Positions 1-8,949 of a stretch of 64,000 nucleotides of DNA are shown piece after piece. The stretch lies in assembly GCF_014230055.1 (NCBI RefSeq), contig NZ_JACHVA010000143.1, positions 101,191 through 165,190 of the forward strand, given 5' to 3'. Position numbers and translations under genes: made by a program. Origin of the DNA: Puniceicoccus vermicola. GTDB taxonomy: Bacteria > Verrucomicrobiota > Verrucomicrobiia > Opitutales > Puniceicoccaceae. The notes beneath the pieces were generated by a model. The model did not search any database and was not told the origin of the DNA. It saw only the letters and a program-made list of their open reading frames with translations. Positions within the stretch are counted from its first letter, which is position 1. The number at the start of each line of letters is the position of its first letter.

Positions 1-2366
1 CGAGCATTCATCGCCGCGTATTGCGTCGGGAAAAGAATCTTTAGCAGAGACTCCGACTCGTGCCAGTCCAGATCGATCGAGACATTGACTAGCGGACTCC
101 CCGCTTCGAGGAGGAAGGTAACCGTCGCTTCACTCGATTCGCCGATCTTACGTTTCACGGCGAACCCGCCGCGGTGCGATCCTTCCTGAACCGGAGTCAC
201 CGTCGCATCGGCCGCGCAGACCTCCCCCAAGGACAAGACGTGGCGATCAATATCCCAGGCGTCGAAGTTCGCCGCATGGTCCGGATAGAGGACCAATTGT
301 CCGATGGGTTCGGACAGTGGCACTTCCACCCCTTCCCAAACGAGCGAATCAATCCATCCGGACTGGTTCAACTGGAAGGATACCAAACCATTTGAGACCA
401 ATGAACCTTCGACACGCACCTCTTCCGGCTGTTCAACGGCCACCCCGGCCAGCGCAGATCCGCTCAGAGCTGGCAGTTCAACATAAGTGGCCTCCTTCGC
501 ACCTTCCGGCGTGATCCACTTGCGCACGGGAACTGCATGCGGGTTGAAGATGGCCAAGTCGCCTTCACCTTCCAACGCTTGAGCAGCTTCTGCCCTCTGC
601 GTGGCCGCGTTCTCATCGAGCTCCGGCAACCCTTCCAGATACACATCCCAGACCGAACTCCCGGGAATGTAGTCGTGAAACTGAGAGAAGACCAAACGCT
701 TCCAAGCGTGCTCCATCTCCCAATGCTTTCCAGTCAGGGAGGAAACCGATTCGGCAACCTGCAAGGCCCGCTCGAGATTCCGGAAGCTCTCTTTCAAATT
801 CCCGTGCGTGGTGTAGGTTCCGCGGTGATACTCGAGATAGCATTCGCCCTGGTGAACTGGCAGCTCATCCTTCACCGCATTCAAGCGATCGAAAAAGGCC
901 TCCGGCTGATCCCATTCGATCGACGGCATTCCCGGCAGCGAACCGAGTCGACGCGCCCGCTCGAGCATCTCGTCCGTAGGTCCACCGCCTCCGTCGCCAT
1001 ACCCGGTCGGGAGCAGGTATTCGTCGTGGATATCGGCCTGCTGATTCGCATTCATCGGAGCCTTCACGTTGTCGATCGTCATGTGCGTGACGTAGCCGGA
1101 CTCCTGAGTCACGTGGGCGAGCACCTCCGAACCATCGTGCCCCTTCCAGACAAAACTGCTATAGGGAAAACGGTTGATCGCATTCCAAGTCATCTTCGTC
1201 GTGAAGAAGTAATTCACCCCGGTCTGCTTCATGATCAAGGGCAGGCAGGCCGCATAGCCGAAGACATCCGGGAGCCAGGTCAGCTTCGAGAGCTGTCCAT
1301 TGATGGCCTCGAACCCCTTCTGTCCGAGAACAAAGCTGCGGGCCAACGCTTCTCCGCAGGCCATGGTTGTGTCGGACTCCACGTACATCGCCCCGGTCGC
1401 TTCCCATTGTTTGGAACCGATTCGCTGCAACACGCGGTCGTACAGGCCGGGCTCCCGCTTCGCCACCGCCTCGTAGCTGGCAGGCTGGCTGTAGGCGAAT
1501 CGGTATTCCGGATACTCTTCCATCAAGCGGTCGACGGTCGAAAAGATGTTCACCGCTTTCAATTCTCCCATGCGCTCAGGCCAGATCCAGACGAGATCCA
1601 GGTGGGCGTGTCCGGTCAGAACACAACGGGCAAAAGTCTTGTCGACCCGGAGGCTTTGATAGAGCCCCGCCAGTGATTCCCGCAAGGCGGCAACCCCTTC
1701 CCGATCGAGAGCGTTCACGGCATCCTCCATACCTCGGAGCATTTTCCGCAGCGAAGGAGTAAATTTATCCATCGGCGGCTGCAATCCGGCCCCGATCAAT
1801 TCGGTCGAGACCTGAGGATTCTCCCGGTGCCGCTGATCAATGAACAAGTCGAAGATGCACTTGAGGTCGTGGTAGGCATTCCACACTTCGTCGTTCCGAC
1901 GCCGGACGGTAGCGCTCTCAAAGTAGCTCCCCTTCTCTTCCATCCCGTTCGCCTCCGGATGCCAGATCGCACTCTGGATGCAGCTCGATTGGACCCAGAC
2001 CTCACTCGTCCCCTCAGGCAAACGGCAATGGCGGTGGGCAACGTTGAAGCCAAAATACGGTTGATCCTCAACGTAAAGCGTCGCCTCTGCCTGATCTTTC
2101 CAGTGGAGCCAAGTATTGTCGTCTGCCGCCTCCGGGAGGAAGACCCGGCTCCATCGCTGGTCAAATAATTTGCCCCAGAAAGAGCAATGACTCACTGGCT
2201 GGCGATCCAAGGTCTTGCCTTTGGCCAGTGGCACCTGACTCGGGCTCGGCTCGGAAGCCTCAACCGAGACCGGACGCGAATCCGTCCAGATGCTCGATTG
2301 TAGGCGATTGAGAGCCGCGTTGATTCGGTTGGGGGTCAGTTGCGGAAGATGATGATTGGGAAGCAT
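1..2366 (-). CDS. Alpha-mannosidase, glycoside hydrolase family 38 (3' end beyond window)
   Basis: Translating the minus strand from the ATG at 2366 gives an uninterrupted frame that runs off the left edge, so at least 788 residues are present and the C-terminus is missing. Near residue 250 lies GHAHLDLVWIWP, the GH38 motif carrying zinc-ligand His and Asp. Near residue 360 lies WLPDVFGY, which holds the catalytic nucleophile Asp of the family. The motif GYGDGGGG follows further on. GH38 enzymes are zinc-dependent retaining mannosidases of about 1,000 residues. No signal peptide is visible, so a cytoplasmic role on imported oligosaccharides is inferred. The gene is divergent from an AraC-type regulator, which probably controls it. 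The linkage specificity cannot be read. Confidence 0.9.
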   Translation of the reverse strand, partial: MLPNHHLPQLTPNRINAALNRLQSSIWTDSRPVSVEASEPSPSQVPLAKGKTLDRQPVSHCSFWGKLFDQRWSRVFLPEAADDNTWLHWKDQAEATLYVEDQPYFGFNVAHRHCRLPEGTSEVWVQSSCIQSAIWHPEANGMEEKGSYFESATVRRRNDEVWNAYHDLKCIFDLFIDQRHRENPQVSTELIGAGLQPPMDKFTPSLRKMLRGMEDAVNALDREGVAALRESLAGLYQSLRVDKTFARCVLTGHAHLDLVWIWPERMGELKAVNIFSTVDRLMEEYPEYRFAYSQPASYEAVAKREPGLYDRVLQRIGSKQWEATGAMYVESDTTMACGEALARSFVLGQKGFEAINGQLSKLTWLPDVFGYAACLPLIMKQTGVNYFFTTKMTWNAINRFPYSSFVWKGHDGSEVLAHVTQESGYVTHMTIDNVKAPMNANQQADIHDEYLLPTGYGDGGGGPTDEMLERARRLGSLPGMPSIEWDQPEAFFDRLNAVKDELPVHQGECYLEYHRGTYTTHGNLKESFRNLERALQVAESVSSLTGKHWEMEHAWKRLVFSQFHDYIPGSSVWDVYLEGLPELDENAATQRAEAAQALEGEGDLAIFNPHAVPVRKWITPEGAKEATYVELPALSGSALAGVAVEQPEEVRVEGSLVSNGLVSFQLNQSGWIDSLVWEGVEVPLSEPIGQLVLYPDHAANFDAWDIDRHVLSLGEVCAADATVTPVQEGSHRGGFAVKRKIGESSEATVTFLLEAGSPLVNVSIDLDWHESESLLKILFPTQYAAMNA

Positions 2367-2441
2367 AATAGTAGAAAGGAGTATAGCAGAAGCATCGCTC
2401 TCGGTTCTTGCGGTAACCCGACAATTTCTTACGCTGACTTG

Positions 2442-3284
2442 ATGCACACGCTCTCGACCTTCGACTGGCCCCAACCCTACGCCTGCACCTACGAAGCCTA
2501 CAACTATAGCTACATTCCCTCCCCCAAAGTGCATGCTCAGGATTATCACGAATTCTTCTGGATTGAGAGCGGGCGCGGCTGCCACCTTTTAAACGGAGAG
2601 CCCAGGCTCATGGAAACCGGCTACTTTGCCCTCATTCGCGCGGATGACCAACACGGCTTCTCCGCCTGGGAACAGGACGACCGCATCCGGCTGATCAACT
2701 TCGCCTTCCCCTCGCCTCTCTGGGAAAAAATCCGCACGAACTTCTTCCCCGATCGGATATGCTTCTTTGATCATACACCGATCGCCAAGCGCGAATATTA
2801 CTTGAGCGTCGATGACCGCGAACGCCTCCGTCAGATGGGTAACGACTTGGCTGCCGGCCACTGGAACGAAACCAATGCGGCCGCCTATCTGCACGGAGTC
2901 CTCGCCCTCCTCGACAATCGCGACCGGGAAACCACTCATCCCGCCGCCACTCCCGAATGGCTGACCCAAGCCGTCCGGAAGATTGAGATCTGGCCGAACT
3001 TTGTCGGAGGAGTCCCGGAGTTCGTCCGTATGGCCGGACGCAGCCACGAACACGTCAGCCGGGCTTGTCGTAAATGTCTAAACATCAGCCCGCGGGAGAT
3101 CGTCAACCGGGCTCGGATCAAATGGGCCTCCATGCAACTGGAGACCTCCCAAAAAGAGATCGTCGATATCGCCGAAGAGTGTGGCTTCGAAAATCTCGGT
3201 CATTTCTACAAGGTCTTCAAAACCACCCACCAGACCACCCCGCGAAAGTACCGTCTCAAATTTGGGATTCCCCAGATTTCGTAG
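2442..3284 (+). CDS. AraC-family transcriptional regulator
   Basis: Predicted 280 residues from the ATG at 2442. An earlier TTG at 2340 would overlap the divergent mannosidase start, so it is less likely. The N-terminal 150 residues look like a cupin-type sugar-sensing domain (HAQDYHEFFWIESGRGCHLL). The C-terminal 100 residues carry two helix-turn-helix units of the AraC type, with the typical second-unit motif IAEECGFENLGHFYKVFK and the ending TPRKYR. Members of this family usually activate adjacent sugar-catabolic genes. The divergent GH38 mannosidase starts only about 75 bp away and is the obvious target. The inducer is not known. Confidence 0.9.
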   Translation: MHTLSTFDWPQPYACTYEAYNYSYIPSPKVHAQDYHEFFWIESGRGCHLLNGEPRLMETGYFALIRADDQHGFSAWEQDDRIRLINFAFPSPLWEKIRTNFFPDRICFFDHTPIAKREYYLSVDDRERLRQMGNDLAAGHWNETNAAAYLHGVLALLDNRDRETTHPAATPEWLTQAVRKIEIWPNFVGGVPEFVRMAGRSHEHVSRACRKCLNISPREIVNRARIKWASMQLETSQKEIVDIAEECGFENLGHFYKVFKTTHQTTPRKYRLKFGIPQIS

Positions 3285-3579
3285 GGCCAGTAAGTCGAGC
3301 GCGACGCTCCCCGCCGCATCGAATCAACCCCCGAAGATTCCACTCGTTGGCGATGGAGAAACTTGCAGGGCCGTGGACTTGCCGGAGGATCAAGCTTGCT
3401 TTCGGAGCAGGTCCGTGTTCTCAAAAATAGACCCCAAAATACTTTATCCGATTCCCCTCCAGACATTTACAAAACAAAAAGAGCCCAAAAAACCGTAAAA
3501 ACGAATATCTTCAGATCTGAAATCGGAACTGATTTAACTCAATCTCAGTTCGAGAGATAAACACTGATATGGAAAGAAA
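3285..3579. other. Intergenic, nothing recognised
   Basis: The first half has normal GC content and the second half (from about 3420) becomes AT-rich. It probably holds the promoter of the following secreted protein, but no convincing -35/-10 pair, palindrome or RNA gene was found. Confidence 0.4.
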
Positions 3580-4512
3580 ATGAAGCACATCACAATACTC
3601 CTTTTGCTAGCTGTTTACTGCCAAGCCCACGCGCACAATCGCGCTGTAGAATCTCCAATCACCATGGAGCAATTGATGCATGAACTTGAAATACAAGGCG
3701 GAAATTGGAATTTCACGTTTGAGAAGCCTGTGTTAGCTTATGTTGTTTTCGAGATTTCGACTTTTCCAAACGGAGAAAAAAAAGAAGTCACTACATTCAT
3801 CTCAGATAAACCATCAAAGAAAATCGCGATGTTCTTCTCGAATTCGCCATTTAGAGTCGGCAACCATCCAGATCCGAACCGGCTGAACGAAAAAAAAATG
3901 AAAATCTGGATTTCGAACTGCAAGGCGACAGAAGGAACACGAATCCTTTGGTATACTGATAAGTTCTCTACTTTGCCTTGGGTCGAGGAGGATGGATTGA
4001 TCACAGACTCTCGACCATGCATACCAGAATATCCGGCATTAAACTACGAGTATGTTCTGGCTTCCTATTTTCGGGAAGGTGACCCCTATGTAGTTGAAGC
4101 AACGATCAGTTTCATTGAGAAAAAGTCGGACACTGAGAAGATTCGCCTTTATGATCGGAATACCAATGATCCCCATTATTGGTCCGGTTCTTTAGCCGAT
4201 TCAGCTAAAACGGACGAGATAAAACAATCAGCCGAAAACATCGGACCAAATTCAAGCGGATCCGCCGATGTTCCACTTTCCCGAGAGATTATTCTCCGGG
4301 CAACCGATGGATCAACCTATATCCGGGTGAAGGATTCGGCCAATGATGAAACTCTTGGGCAATTTGCTCTCAGACCGGGGGATAGTCGAACCATCGCCGC
4401 AGACGGTGAGGTTGTAATTCTATACACTGAAGGCAAATTCCTTGAAATTGAACGCGGTGACGAAACTTATACTCCCAGTCGCTCAGGAATCGGGAAGATT
4501 CGGATACAATAG
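3580..4512 (+). CDS. Secreted protein of unknown function with a RodZ-like C-terminal domain
   Basis: This 310-residue protein begins with a clear signal peptide (KHITILLLLAVYCQAHA). The central part is not recognised. The last 75 residues (LRATDGSTYIRVKDS through LRPGDSRTIAADG to the EGKFLEIERG stretch) resemble the beta-rich DUF4115 domain at the C-terminus of RodZ, a weak match made by eye. Base composition is visibly more AT-rich than the flanking genes, which suggests separate acquisition. It stands alone, with about 295 bp upstream and 450 bp downstream free of recognisable genes. Confidence 0.6.
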   Translation: MKHITILLLLAVYCQAHAHNRAVESPITMEQLMHELEIQGGNWNFTFEKPVLAYVVFEISTFPNGEKKEVTTFISDKPSKKIAMFFSNSPFRVGNHPDPNRLNEKKMKIWISNCKATEGTRILWYTDKFSTLPWVEEDGLITDSRPCIPEYPALNYEYVLASYFREGDPYVVEATISFIEKKSDTEKIRLYDRNTNDPHYWSGSLADSAKTDEIKQSAENIGPNSSGSADVPLSREIILRATDGSTYIRVKDSANDETLGQFALRPGDSRTIAADGEVVILYTEGKFLEIERGDETYTPSRSGIGKIRIQ

Positions 4513-4929
4513 AGAAAGAAAACAGTTTTCCCTTTCGGGCTGGTCGAAAACCGACAAAAGCCATATTCAGACGGCCCAGGCAACCCGACAACCATCCCGA
4601 AAAGACCAACAGGACCATGAACCGCCAGCCTTGTGATTGATCCCCATCACTCCGGCACCACCCTCGAAGTCTGCCGGGAATGGCACTAGTTTAAGGGTTT
4701 TAGAAGGGAGATTTTGATATTAGGAACTATTGAAGAGAACCCCCTCCATCCCGCGTCCGTGGGATCCCCCTCCCCTGCCACAGGGGAAGAGTCTTTCTGT
4801 AATTTTCTGACTCCCCTCCTACGAGTAAAAGGGGGGACCCCCGACTACCCCGACTATGTCGGGGGTGGGGTGATTCCCATTCCATACAATCTCTTAAACC
4901 AGTGCCACTCAAGTCTGCCGACGGGACAG
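4513..4929. repeat. Intergenic stretch with stacked GC-rich hairpins
   Basis: No gene was recognised. Three inverted repeats lie close together: CCCCTG/CAGGGG at 4772-4786, a CCCCTCCT/AAGGGGGG pair at about 4812-4836, and CCCCCGAC/GTCGGGGG at 4838-4865. They sit directly upstream of the toxin-antitoxin promoter. The arrangement resembles dispersed non-coding repeat DNA more than a regulator, because the runs of C and G are low in complexity. Confidence 0.5.
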
Positions 4930-4957
4930 TTGACAATGTGCTTCATTTTGCTACATT
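4930..4957 (+). promoter_or_regulatory. Sigma-70-like promoter of the toxin-antitoxin pair
   Basis: A perfect TTGACA (4930-4935) and a TACATT -10 (4952-4957) are separated by 16 bp. A transcript would begin near 4963-4965, one to three bases before the ATG at 4966. No Shine-Dalgarno motif precedes that ATG. The antitoxin mRNA may therefore be leaderless. Confidence 0.6.
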
Positions 4958-4965
4958 CTCTACCC

Positions 4966-5184
4966 ATGAGCACAGTCGTTCGAATTTCAGACCATCTTGC
5001 CGACGAAGCCAAAACCCGGTCGAAAGTCGAGCATCGGTCAATGACCTCCCAAGTCGAATATTGGGCCACCATTGGCAAAGCGGCAGAGGAGAATCCTGAC
5101 CTTCCGTTCAGTTTTATAAAAGAAACTCTCTTGGCGATGGAAGAAATGAAAAAAGGCCAAAAGGAGGAGTATACCTTTGGTTAA
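4966..5184 (+). CDS. ParD-like antitoxin
   Basis: A 72-residue protein beginning MSTVVRISDHLADEAK and containing EHRSMTSQVEYWATIGKAA and ENPDLPFSFI. These features are typical of the ParD_like (PF11903) antitoxin family. The N-terminal part should form a ribbon-helix-helix DNA-binding fold that autoregulates the operon, and the C-terminal part should neutralise the toxin. A longer in-frame extension reaching back to 4714 exists, but it crosses hairpin DNA and the promoter, so the ATG at 4966 was chosen. It overlaps the toxin gene by 8 bp. Confidence 0.8.
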   Translation: MSTVVRISDHLADEAKTRSKVEHRSMTSQVEYWATIGKAAEENPDLPFSFIKETLLAMEEMKKGQKEEYTFG

Positions 5185-5464
5185 TCGAATCGTTTACGCT
5201 TCTGCGGCATTCGGTCGAAAGGCAAAAAAATTAAAGAGACAGGAAAAGAAAGAGCTTGATAACGCAGTTCTAGACATCCTGAAGAATCCAGATATCGGAG
5301 AAGAAAAGGCCGGAGACCTGGCAGGTGTTTTCGTCCACAAGTTCAAGGTCAGGAAGCAGTTGATTCTTCTTTCCTACACCTACGACGAAGAAGAGATCAA
5401 TCTACTGACATTGGGCAGCCATGAAAACTTTTATCGTGACCTGAAAAACTACCGGAAGGCCTAA
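5177..5464 (+). CDS. RelE/ParE-family toxin
   Basis: A 95-residue basic protein (FGRKAKKLKRQEKKELDNAV near the start, then VHKFKVRKQLILLSYTYDEE and LGSHENFYRDLKNY). The length and the C-terminal Y-R-D-L pattern fit RelE/ParE-fold type II toxins, which act as mRNA interferases or gyrase poisons. Which of the two cannot be told. The start is the TTG at 5177, supported by a strong AGGAGG at 5162-5167 with a 9-base spacer inside the antitoxin gene. The overlap with the antitoxin suggests translational coupling. Confidence 0.8.
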   Translation: MVNRIVYASAAFGRKAKKLKRQEKKELDNAVLDILKNPDIGEEKAGDLAGVFVHKFKVRKQLILLSYTYDEEEINLLTLGSHENFYRDLKNYRKA

Positions 5465-5650
5465 TCCTACGAGTATGCCGGCCGAAATTGCTTGTCATAG
5501 TTGTACTTGATCCCCGGCTTGGCCACTTACCCTCCACGATTCTCCCTGCCCGAATCACACATCTGGCACTCGACTATTCCGGGCCCACCTTGCCCTTCCT
5601 CCCCCCTTGAAGCTTGCCATGCCCCGCCGCCCCGGCCTAAACCTAATTAG

Positions 5651-6379
5651 ATGACCGACCTGCCCAGGCCCGATGGCCGACAGAATGACGAACTTCGCCC
5701 CGTAACTTTTGAACCGGGAATCGCTCCCAATGCTACGGGATCCGTTCTGGTATCTTTTGGAAATACCCGCGTGATCTGTGCGGCAACCATTGAGAAAAAA
5801 GTTCCTCGCTGGATGAACGCCCAAGGAGTCAAGGGAGGCTGGGTATCCGCCGAGTACTCGATGCTCCCCTACTCGACTCACGATCGCAAGCAGCGCGATG
5901 TGAACCGTGGCAAACAGGACGGACGCGGGATTGAGATCCAGCGCCTCATCGGACGCTCCTTGCGTGCCGTGATCGACCTCCAGAAGCTTCCCGGCCATAC
6001 CCTCTGGGTCGACTGCGACGTGCTTCAGGCCGACGGTGGCACACGCACCGCCTCGATCACCGGGGCTTATGTCGCCGCCGAGATGGCCGTGCGCCGCCTG
6101 ATGAAGGACGGCGTCCTCACCGAGAACCCCTTTAAGGATTCGATCGCCGCTGTAAGCGTCGGCGTCTTCTACGACACCTCGGTCCTCGACCTCAACTATC
6201 CGGAAGACTTGGCCGCCTCAGTCGATTTCAACGTCGTGATGACCGGATCCGGACAATTCGTCGAGCTCCAGGGAACCGGAGAGGAAGCGACCTTCTCCGA
6301 TGACCAGCTCACCCAACTGCTCGGCCTCGCCAAAAAGGGAATCGGCGAGCTCACCGAACTTCAAAAAGCGGCCCTTTAA
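5651..6379 (+). CDS. rph: Ribonuclease PH
   Basis: This 242-residue protein matches the usual length of RNase PH, the phosphorolytic 3'-to-5' exoribonuclease that trims tRNA 3' ends. Recognisable motifs are GRQNDELRPV at the N-terminus, the long central stretch including EYSMLPYSTHDRKQRD and GRGIEIQRLIGRSLRA, and DCDVLQADGGTRTASITGA. It forms a ring-shaped hexamer in the cytoplasm. It is followed 17 bp downstream by sucC. No good Shine-Dalgarno precedes the ATG. Confidence 0.96.
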   Translation: MTDLPRPDGRQNDELRPVTFEPGIAPNATGSVLVSFGNTRVICAATIEKKVPRWMNAQGVKGGWVSAEYSMLPYSTHDRKQRDVNRGKQDGRGIEIQRLIGRSLRAVIDLQKLPGHTLWVDCDVLQADGGTRTASITGAYVAAEMAVRRLMKDGVLTENPFKDSIAAVSVGVFYDTSVLDLNYPEDLAASVDFNVVMTGSGQFVELQGTGEEATFSDDQLTQLLGLAKKGIGELTELQKAAL

Positions 6380-6396
6380 TTCCTACTCACTGACCC

Positions 6397-7593
6397 ATGA
6401 ACATCCACGAATACCAGGCCAAGCGCCTCTTCGCCGAATACAAGATCCCAGCACCGCGCGGCTACGCCGCCCAAAACACGAGGGAGTGTGAGACCGCGAT
6501 CAACCACTTCGACAGTGGTGAGAAAATCGTCGTCAAAGCCCAGATTCATGCGGGGGGTCGCGGAAAAGGTCACTTCACCGACGGCTACCAAGGGGGAGTG
6601 AAGATCGCGAAAGACCAGAAGGAAGCGCGCGAGTTCGCCGGCCACATGCTCGGCAACACCCTCATCACCAAGCAGACCGGGGAAGCTGGCCGCAAGGTGC
6701 AGACCGTGTACTTCTCCGAGGCCTCCGAGATCAAAAAGGAATACTACCTCGCGATCCTCCTCGATCGTAAAACGGCCCAAACCGTGATCATGGCCTCGAC
6801 CGAAGGGGGCATGGATATTGAGGAAGTCGCCGAGAAGACTCCCGAGAAGATCGTTCGCATTTTTGTTCCGCCGACACTCGGCCTTCGTCACCACCAAGCC
6901 CGCCGCGTGGCGTTTGCCCTCGGGTTCACGGGTGGACTCGTCAAGGAAATGGCTCGACTCCTCGCCCAGCTCTACAAGCTCTACTGGGAAAAGAACGCGA
7001 TGATGGTGGAAATCAATCCCCTTATCGTCACCGAGGACAATCACCTCCAGGCCCTCGACGCCAAAGTCTCCTTCGATGAGAACGCCGTTTTCCAACACCC
7101 GGAAATTCAGCAGCTCCGCGACCTCAACGAAGAGGATCCGAAGGAAACCGAAGCCTCCCAGTTCAATTTGAACTACATCGCCCTCGACGGAAACATCGCC
7201 TGCATGGTGAATGGTGCCGGACTCGCGATGGCGACCATGGACATCATCAAATACTTCGGCGGCTCTCCGGCCAACTTCCTCGACGTCGGTGGGGGTGCAT
7301 CCGAGGAGCAGGTGACCAATGCCTTCCGCATCATCACCAGCGACCCGAACGTCAAGGGCATCCTCGTCAACATCTTCGGCGGAATCATGCAATGTGACGT
7401 GATCGCCCGGGGGATCATTGGCGCGGCCAAGAACATCGAACTCAAGGTGCCGCTCGTCGTCCGCCTCGAAGGAACCAACGTCGAAGAGGGCAAGAAGCTG
7501 CTCGCCGAGAGCAACCTCCCCCTCGAAACCGCCGACTCCCTCTCCGAAGCGGCCGAAAAGATCGTCGGCCTCGTGGAAAAGAGCGAAGCCTGA
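6397..7593 (+). CDS. sucC: Succinyl-CoA synthetase (ADP-forming) beta subunit
   Basis: This 398-residue protein starts MNIHEYQAKRLFAEYKIP, the standard SucC opening. The N-terminal two-thirds form an ATP-grasp domain (KAQIHAGGRGKGHF and MVEINPL are visible). The C-terminal ligase-CoA domain shows FLDVGGGA and VNIFGGIM. With SucD it interconverts succinyl-CoA and succinate with substrate-level phosphorylation in the TCA cycle. sucD follows after 42 bp in the normal sucCD order. Confidence 0.97.
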   Translation: MNIHEYQAKRLFAEYKIPAPRGYAAQNTRECETAINHFDSGEKIVVKAQIHAGGRGKGHFTDGYQGGVKIAKDQKEAREFAGHMLGNTLITKQTGEAGRKVQTVYFSEASEIKKEYYLAILLDRKTAQTVIMASTEGGMDIEEVAEKTPEKIVRIFVPPTLGLRHHQARRVAFALGFTGGLVKEMARLLAQLYKLYWEKNAMMVEINPLIVTEDNHLQALDAKVSFDENAVFQHPEIQQLRDLNEEDPKETEASQFNLNYIALDGNIACMVNGAGLAMATMDIIKYFGGSPANFLDVGGGASEEQVTNAFRIITSDPNVKGILVNIFGGIMQCDVIARGIIGAAKNIELKVPLVVRLEGTNVEEGKKLLAESNLPLETADSLSEAAEKIVGLVEKSEA

Positions 7594-7635
7594 GAACCAC
7601 CACCACTGCTAACTAAATTTTAGAAAGAACCCGTC

Positions 7636-8520
7636 ATGAGTATCCTCGTAAACAAAGACACCCGTGTGGTGGTCCAGGGAATCACCGGTAAAGCCGGCGG
7701 CTTTCACGCCCAACAATGCCTAGCCTACGGCACCAACATCGTCGCCGGAGTCACTCCCGGTAAGGGCGGCCAAAAGTTTGAAGACCAAGTGCCGATTTTC
7801 GACACTTTGGCAGACGCCGTCGACAAGACCGGCGCGAACTGCTCCGTCATCTTCGTGCCACCTCCCTTCGCAGCCGACTCGATCCTCGAAGCCATCGACG
7901 CTGAGATCGATCTCGTCATCTGCATCACCGAAGGAATTCCGGTCCGCGACATGGCTGAAGTGCGCCGCCGCCTCTACTTCCACAACACCAAGACCCGCCT
8001 CATCGGCCCGAACTGCCCGGGAATCATCACTCCCGGAGAGTGCAAGATCGGCATCATGCCCGGCTACATCCACAAACCGGGCAAGGTCGGCGTCGTCTCC
8101 CGCTCCGGGACTCTGACTTACGAAGCGGTCTGGCAATTGACTCAGCGCGGCGTAGGACAATCCACCTGCATCGGCATCGGGGGTGACCCGATCAACGGCA
8201 CCAGCCACACCGACGCACTCAAGCTCTTCAACGAAGATCCGGACACCGAAGCCGTCATCATGATCGGCGAGATCGGGGGAACCGCCGAAGAAGAAGCCGC
8301 CGCTTACGTGAAGGAACACATGAATAAGCCGGTCGCCGCCTTCATCGCAGGCACCACCGCTCCTCCGGGGCGTCGCATGGGCCATGCCGGAGCGATTGTC
8401 TCCGGAGGCGAAGGTACCGCAGAGAGCAAGATTGCCGCCCTCAAGGATGCCGGAATCGAAGTCGCTCCGACTCCGTCCGACATGGCTGACGCTCTCCTCA
8501 AGGTCTACACACCTTCCTGA
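7636..8520 (+). CDS. sucD: Succinyl-CoA synthetase alpha subunit
   Basis: This 294-residue protein has the CoA-binding N-terminal domain ([22 protein letters not shown]). It also has [19 protein letters not shown] and the phospho-histidine active-site motif [11 protein letters not shown] near residue 240. It pairs with SucC encoded just upstream. A purine-rich AGAAAG lies upstream of its ATG. Length and motifs are normal, with nothing unusual. Confidence 0.97.
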   Translation: MSILVNKDTRVVVQGITGKAGGFHAQQCLAYGTNIVAGVTPGKGGQKFEDQVPIFDTLADAVDKTGANCSVIFVPPPFAADSILEAIDAEIDLVICITEGIPVRDMAEVRRRLYFHNTKTRLIGPNCPGIITPGECKIGIMPGYIHKPGKVGVVSRSGTLTYEAVWQLTQRGVGQSTCIGIGGDPINGTSHTDALKLFNEDPDTEAVIMIGEIGGTAEEEAAAYVKEHMNKPVAAFIAGTTAPPGRRMGHAGAIVSGGEGTAESKIAALKDAGIEVAPTPSDMADALLKVYTPS

Positions 8521-8544
8521 TTCGGACCGCGCCCGCTTTTTCCG

Positions 8545-8949
8545 ATGGAATCGGATCTCTACGCGGGCTGGCTACCGGACCCTTTTTACTACATCTTCCA
8601 CCTGATCGCCTGGATGGCCCCCGTAGTGGGCCTCCAATTGGCGATCGGATGGAAGATTTTTTTGCCCAATTTACGGGCGATCCTCTGGCCCCCCTTTTGG
8701 GTCGGCACCTACCTGATCTTCACCGACGTCATCGCCGTCCACTTCGGAATCTGGCATTTCGATCCCACCCTCATTTTGAGTGGAACCGTGGACGCCAGTT
8801 CCTCCCCGATCGCCCACTTTCTTCTCCAGCCACTCGGCGTGCCTCTCGAGGAATGGATCTTCTTCTACCTGACCGCCCTTCTCTGCTCGCAGAGTTTCGT
8901 CCTCTTCCTGCCGGAGAGGTACCGTCATAGCGGATCCAAAGCGGGGTAG
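8545..8949 (+). CDS. Lycopene cyclase domain protein, half-size (CrtYc/CrtYd type)
   Basis: A 134-residue membrane protein with about three hydrophobic segments (roughly residues 16-36, 46-66 and 108-125). The conserved motif PLEEWIFFYLTALL, preceded by HFGIWHFDP, is characteristic of the CarR/CrtYc-CrtYd lycopene cyclase domain. These small domains normally work as a pair, either two separate polypeptides or one fused protein. Only one copy is present here, so its partner is elsewhere or it acts as a homo-oligomer. It starts 24 bp after sucD on the same strand. The role is probably carotenoid ring formation. Confidence 0.75.
   Translation: MESDLYAGWLPDPFYYIFHLIAWMAPVVGLQLAIGWKIFLPNLRAILWPPFWVGTYLIFTDVIAVHFGIWHFDPTLILSGTVDASSSPIAHFLLQPLGVPLEEWIFFYLTALLCSQSFVLFLPERYRHSGSKAG

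Noticed and set aside
537..1676. 379-residue plus-strand frame
   Set aside because: It is antisense to the GH38 mannosidase, whose minus-strand frame has clear catalytic motifs.
6376..7392. 338-residue minus-strand frame
   Set aside because: Shadow of sucC, which has all expected motifs.
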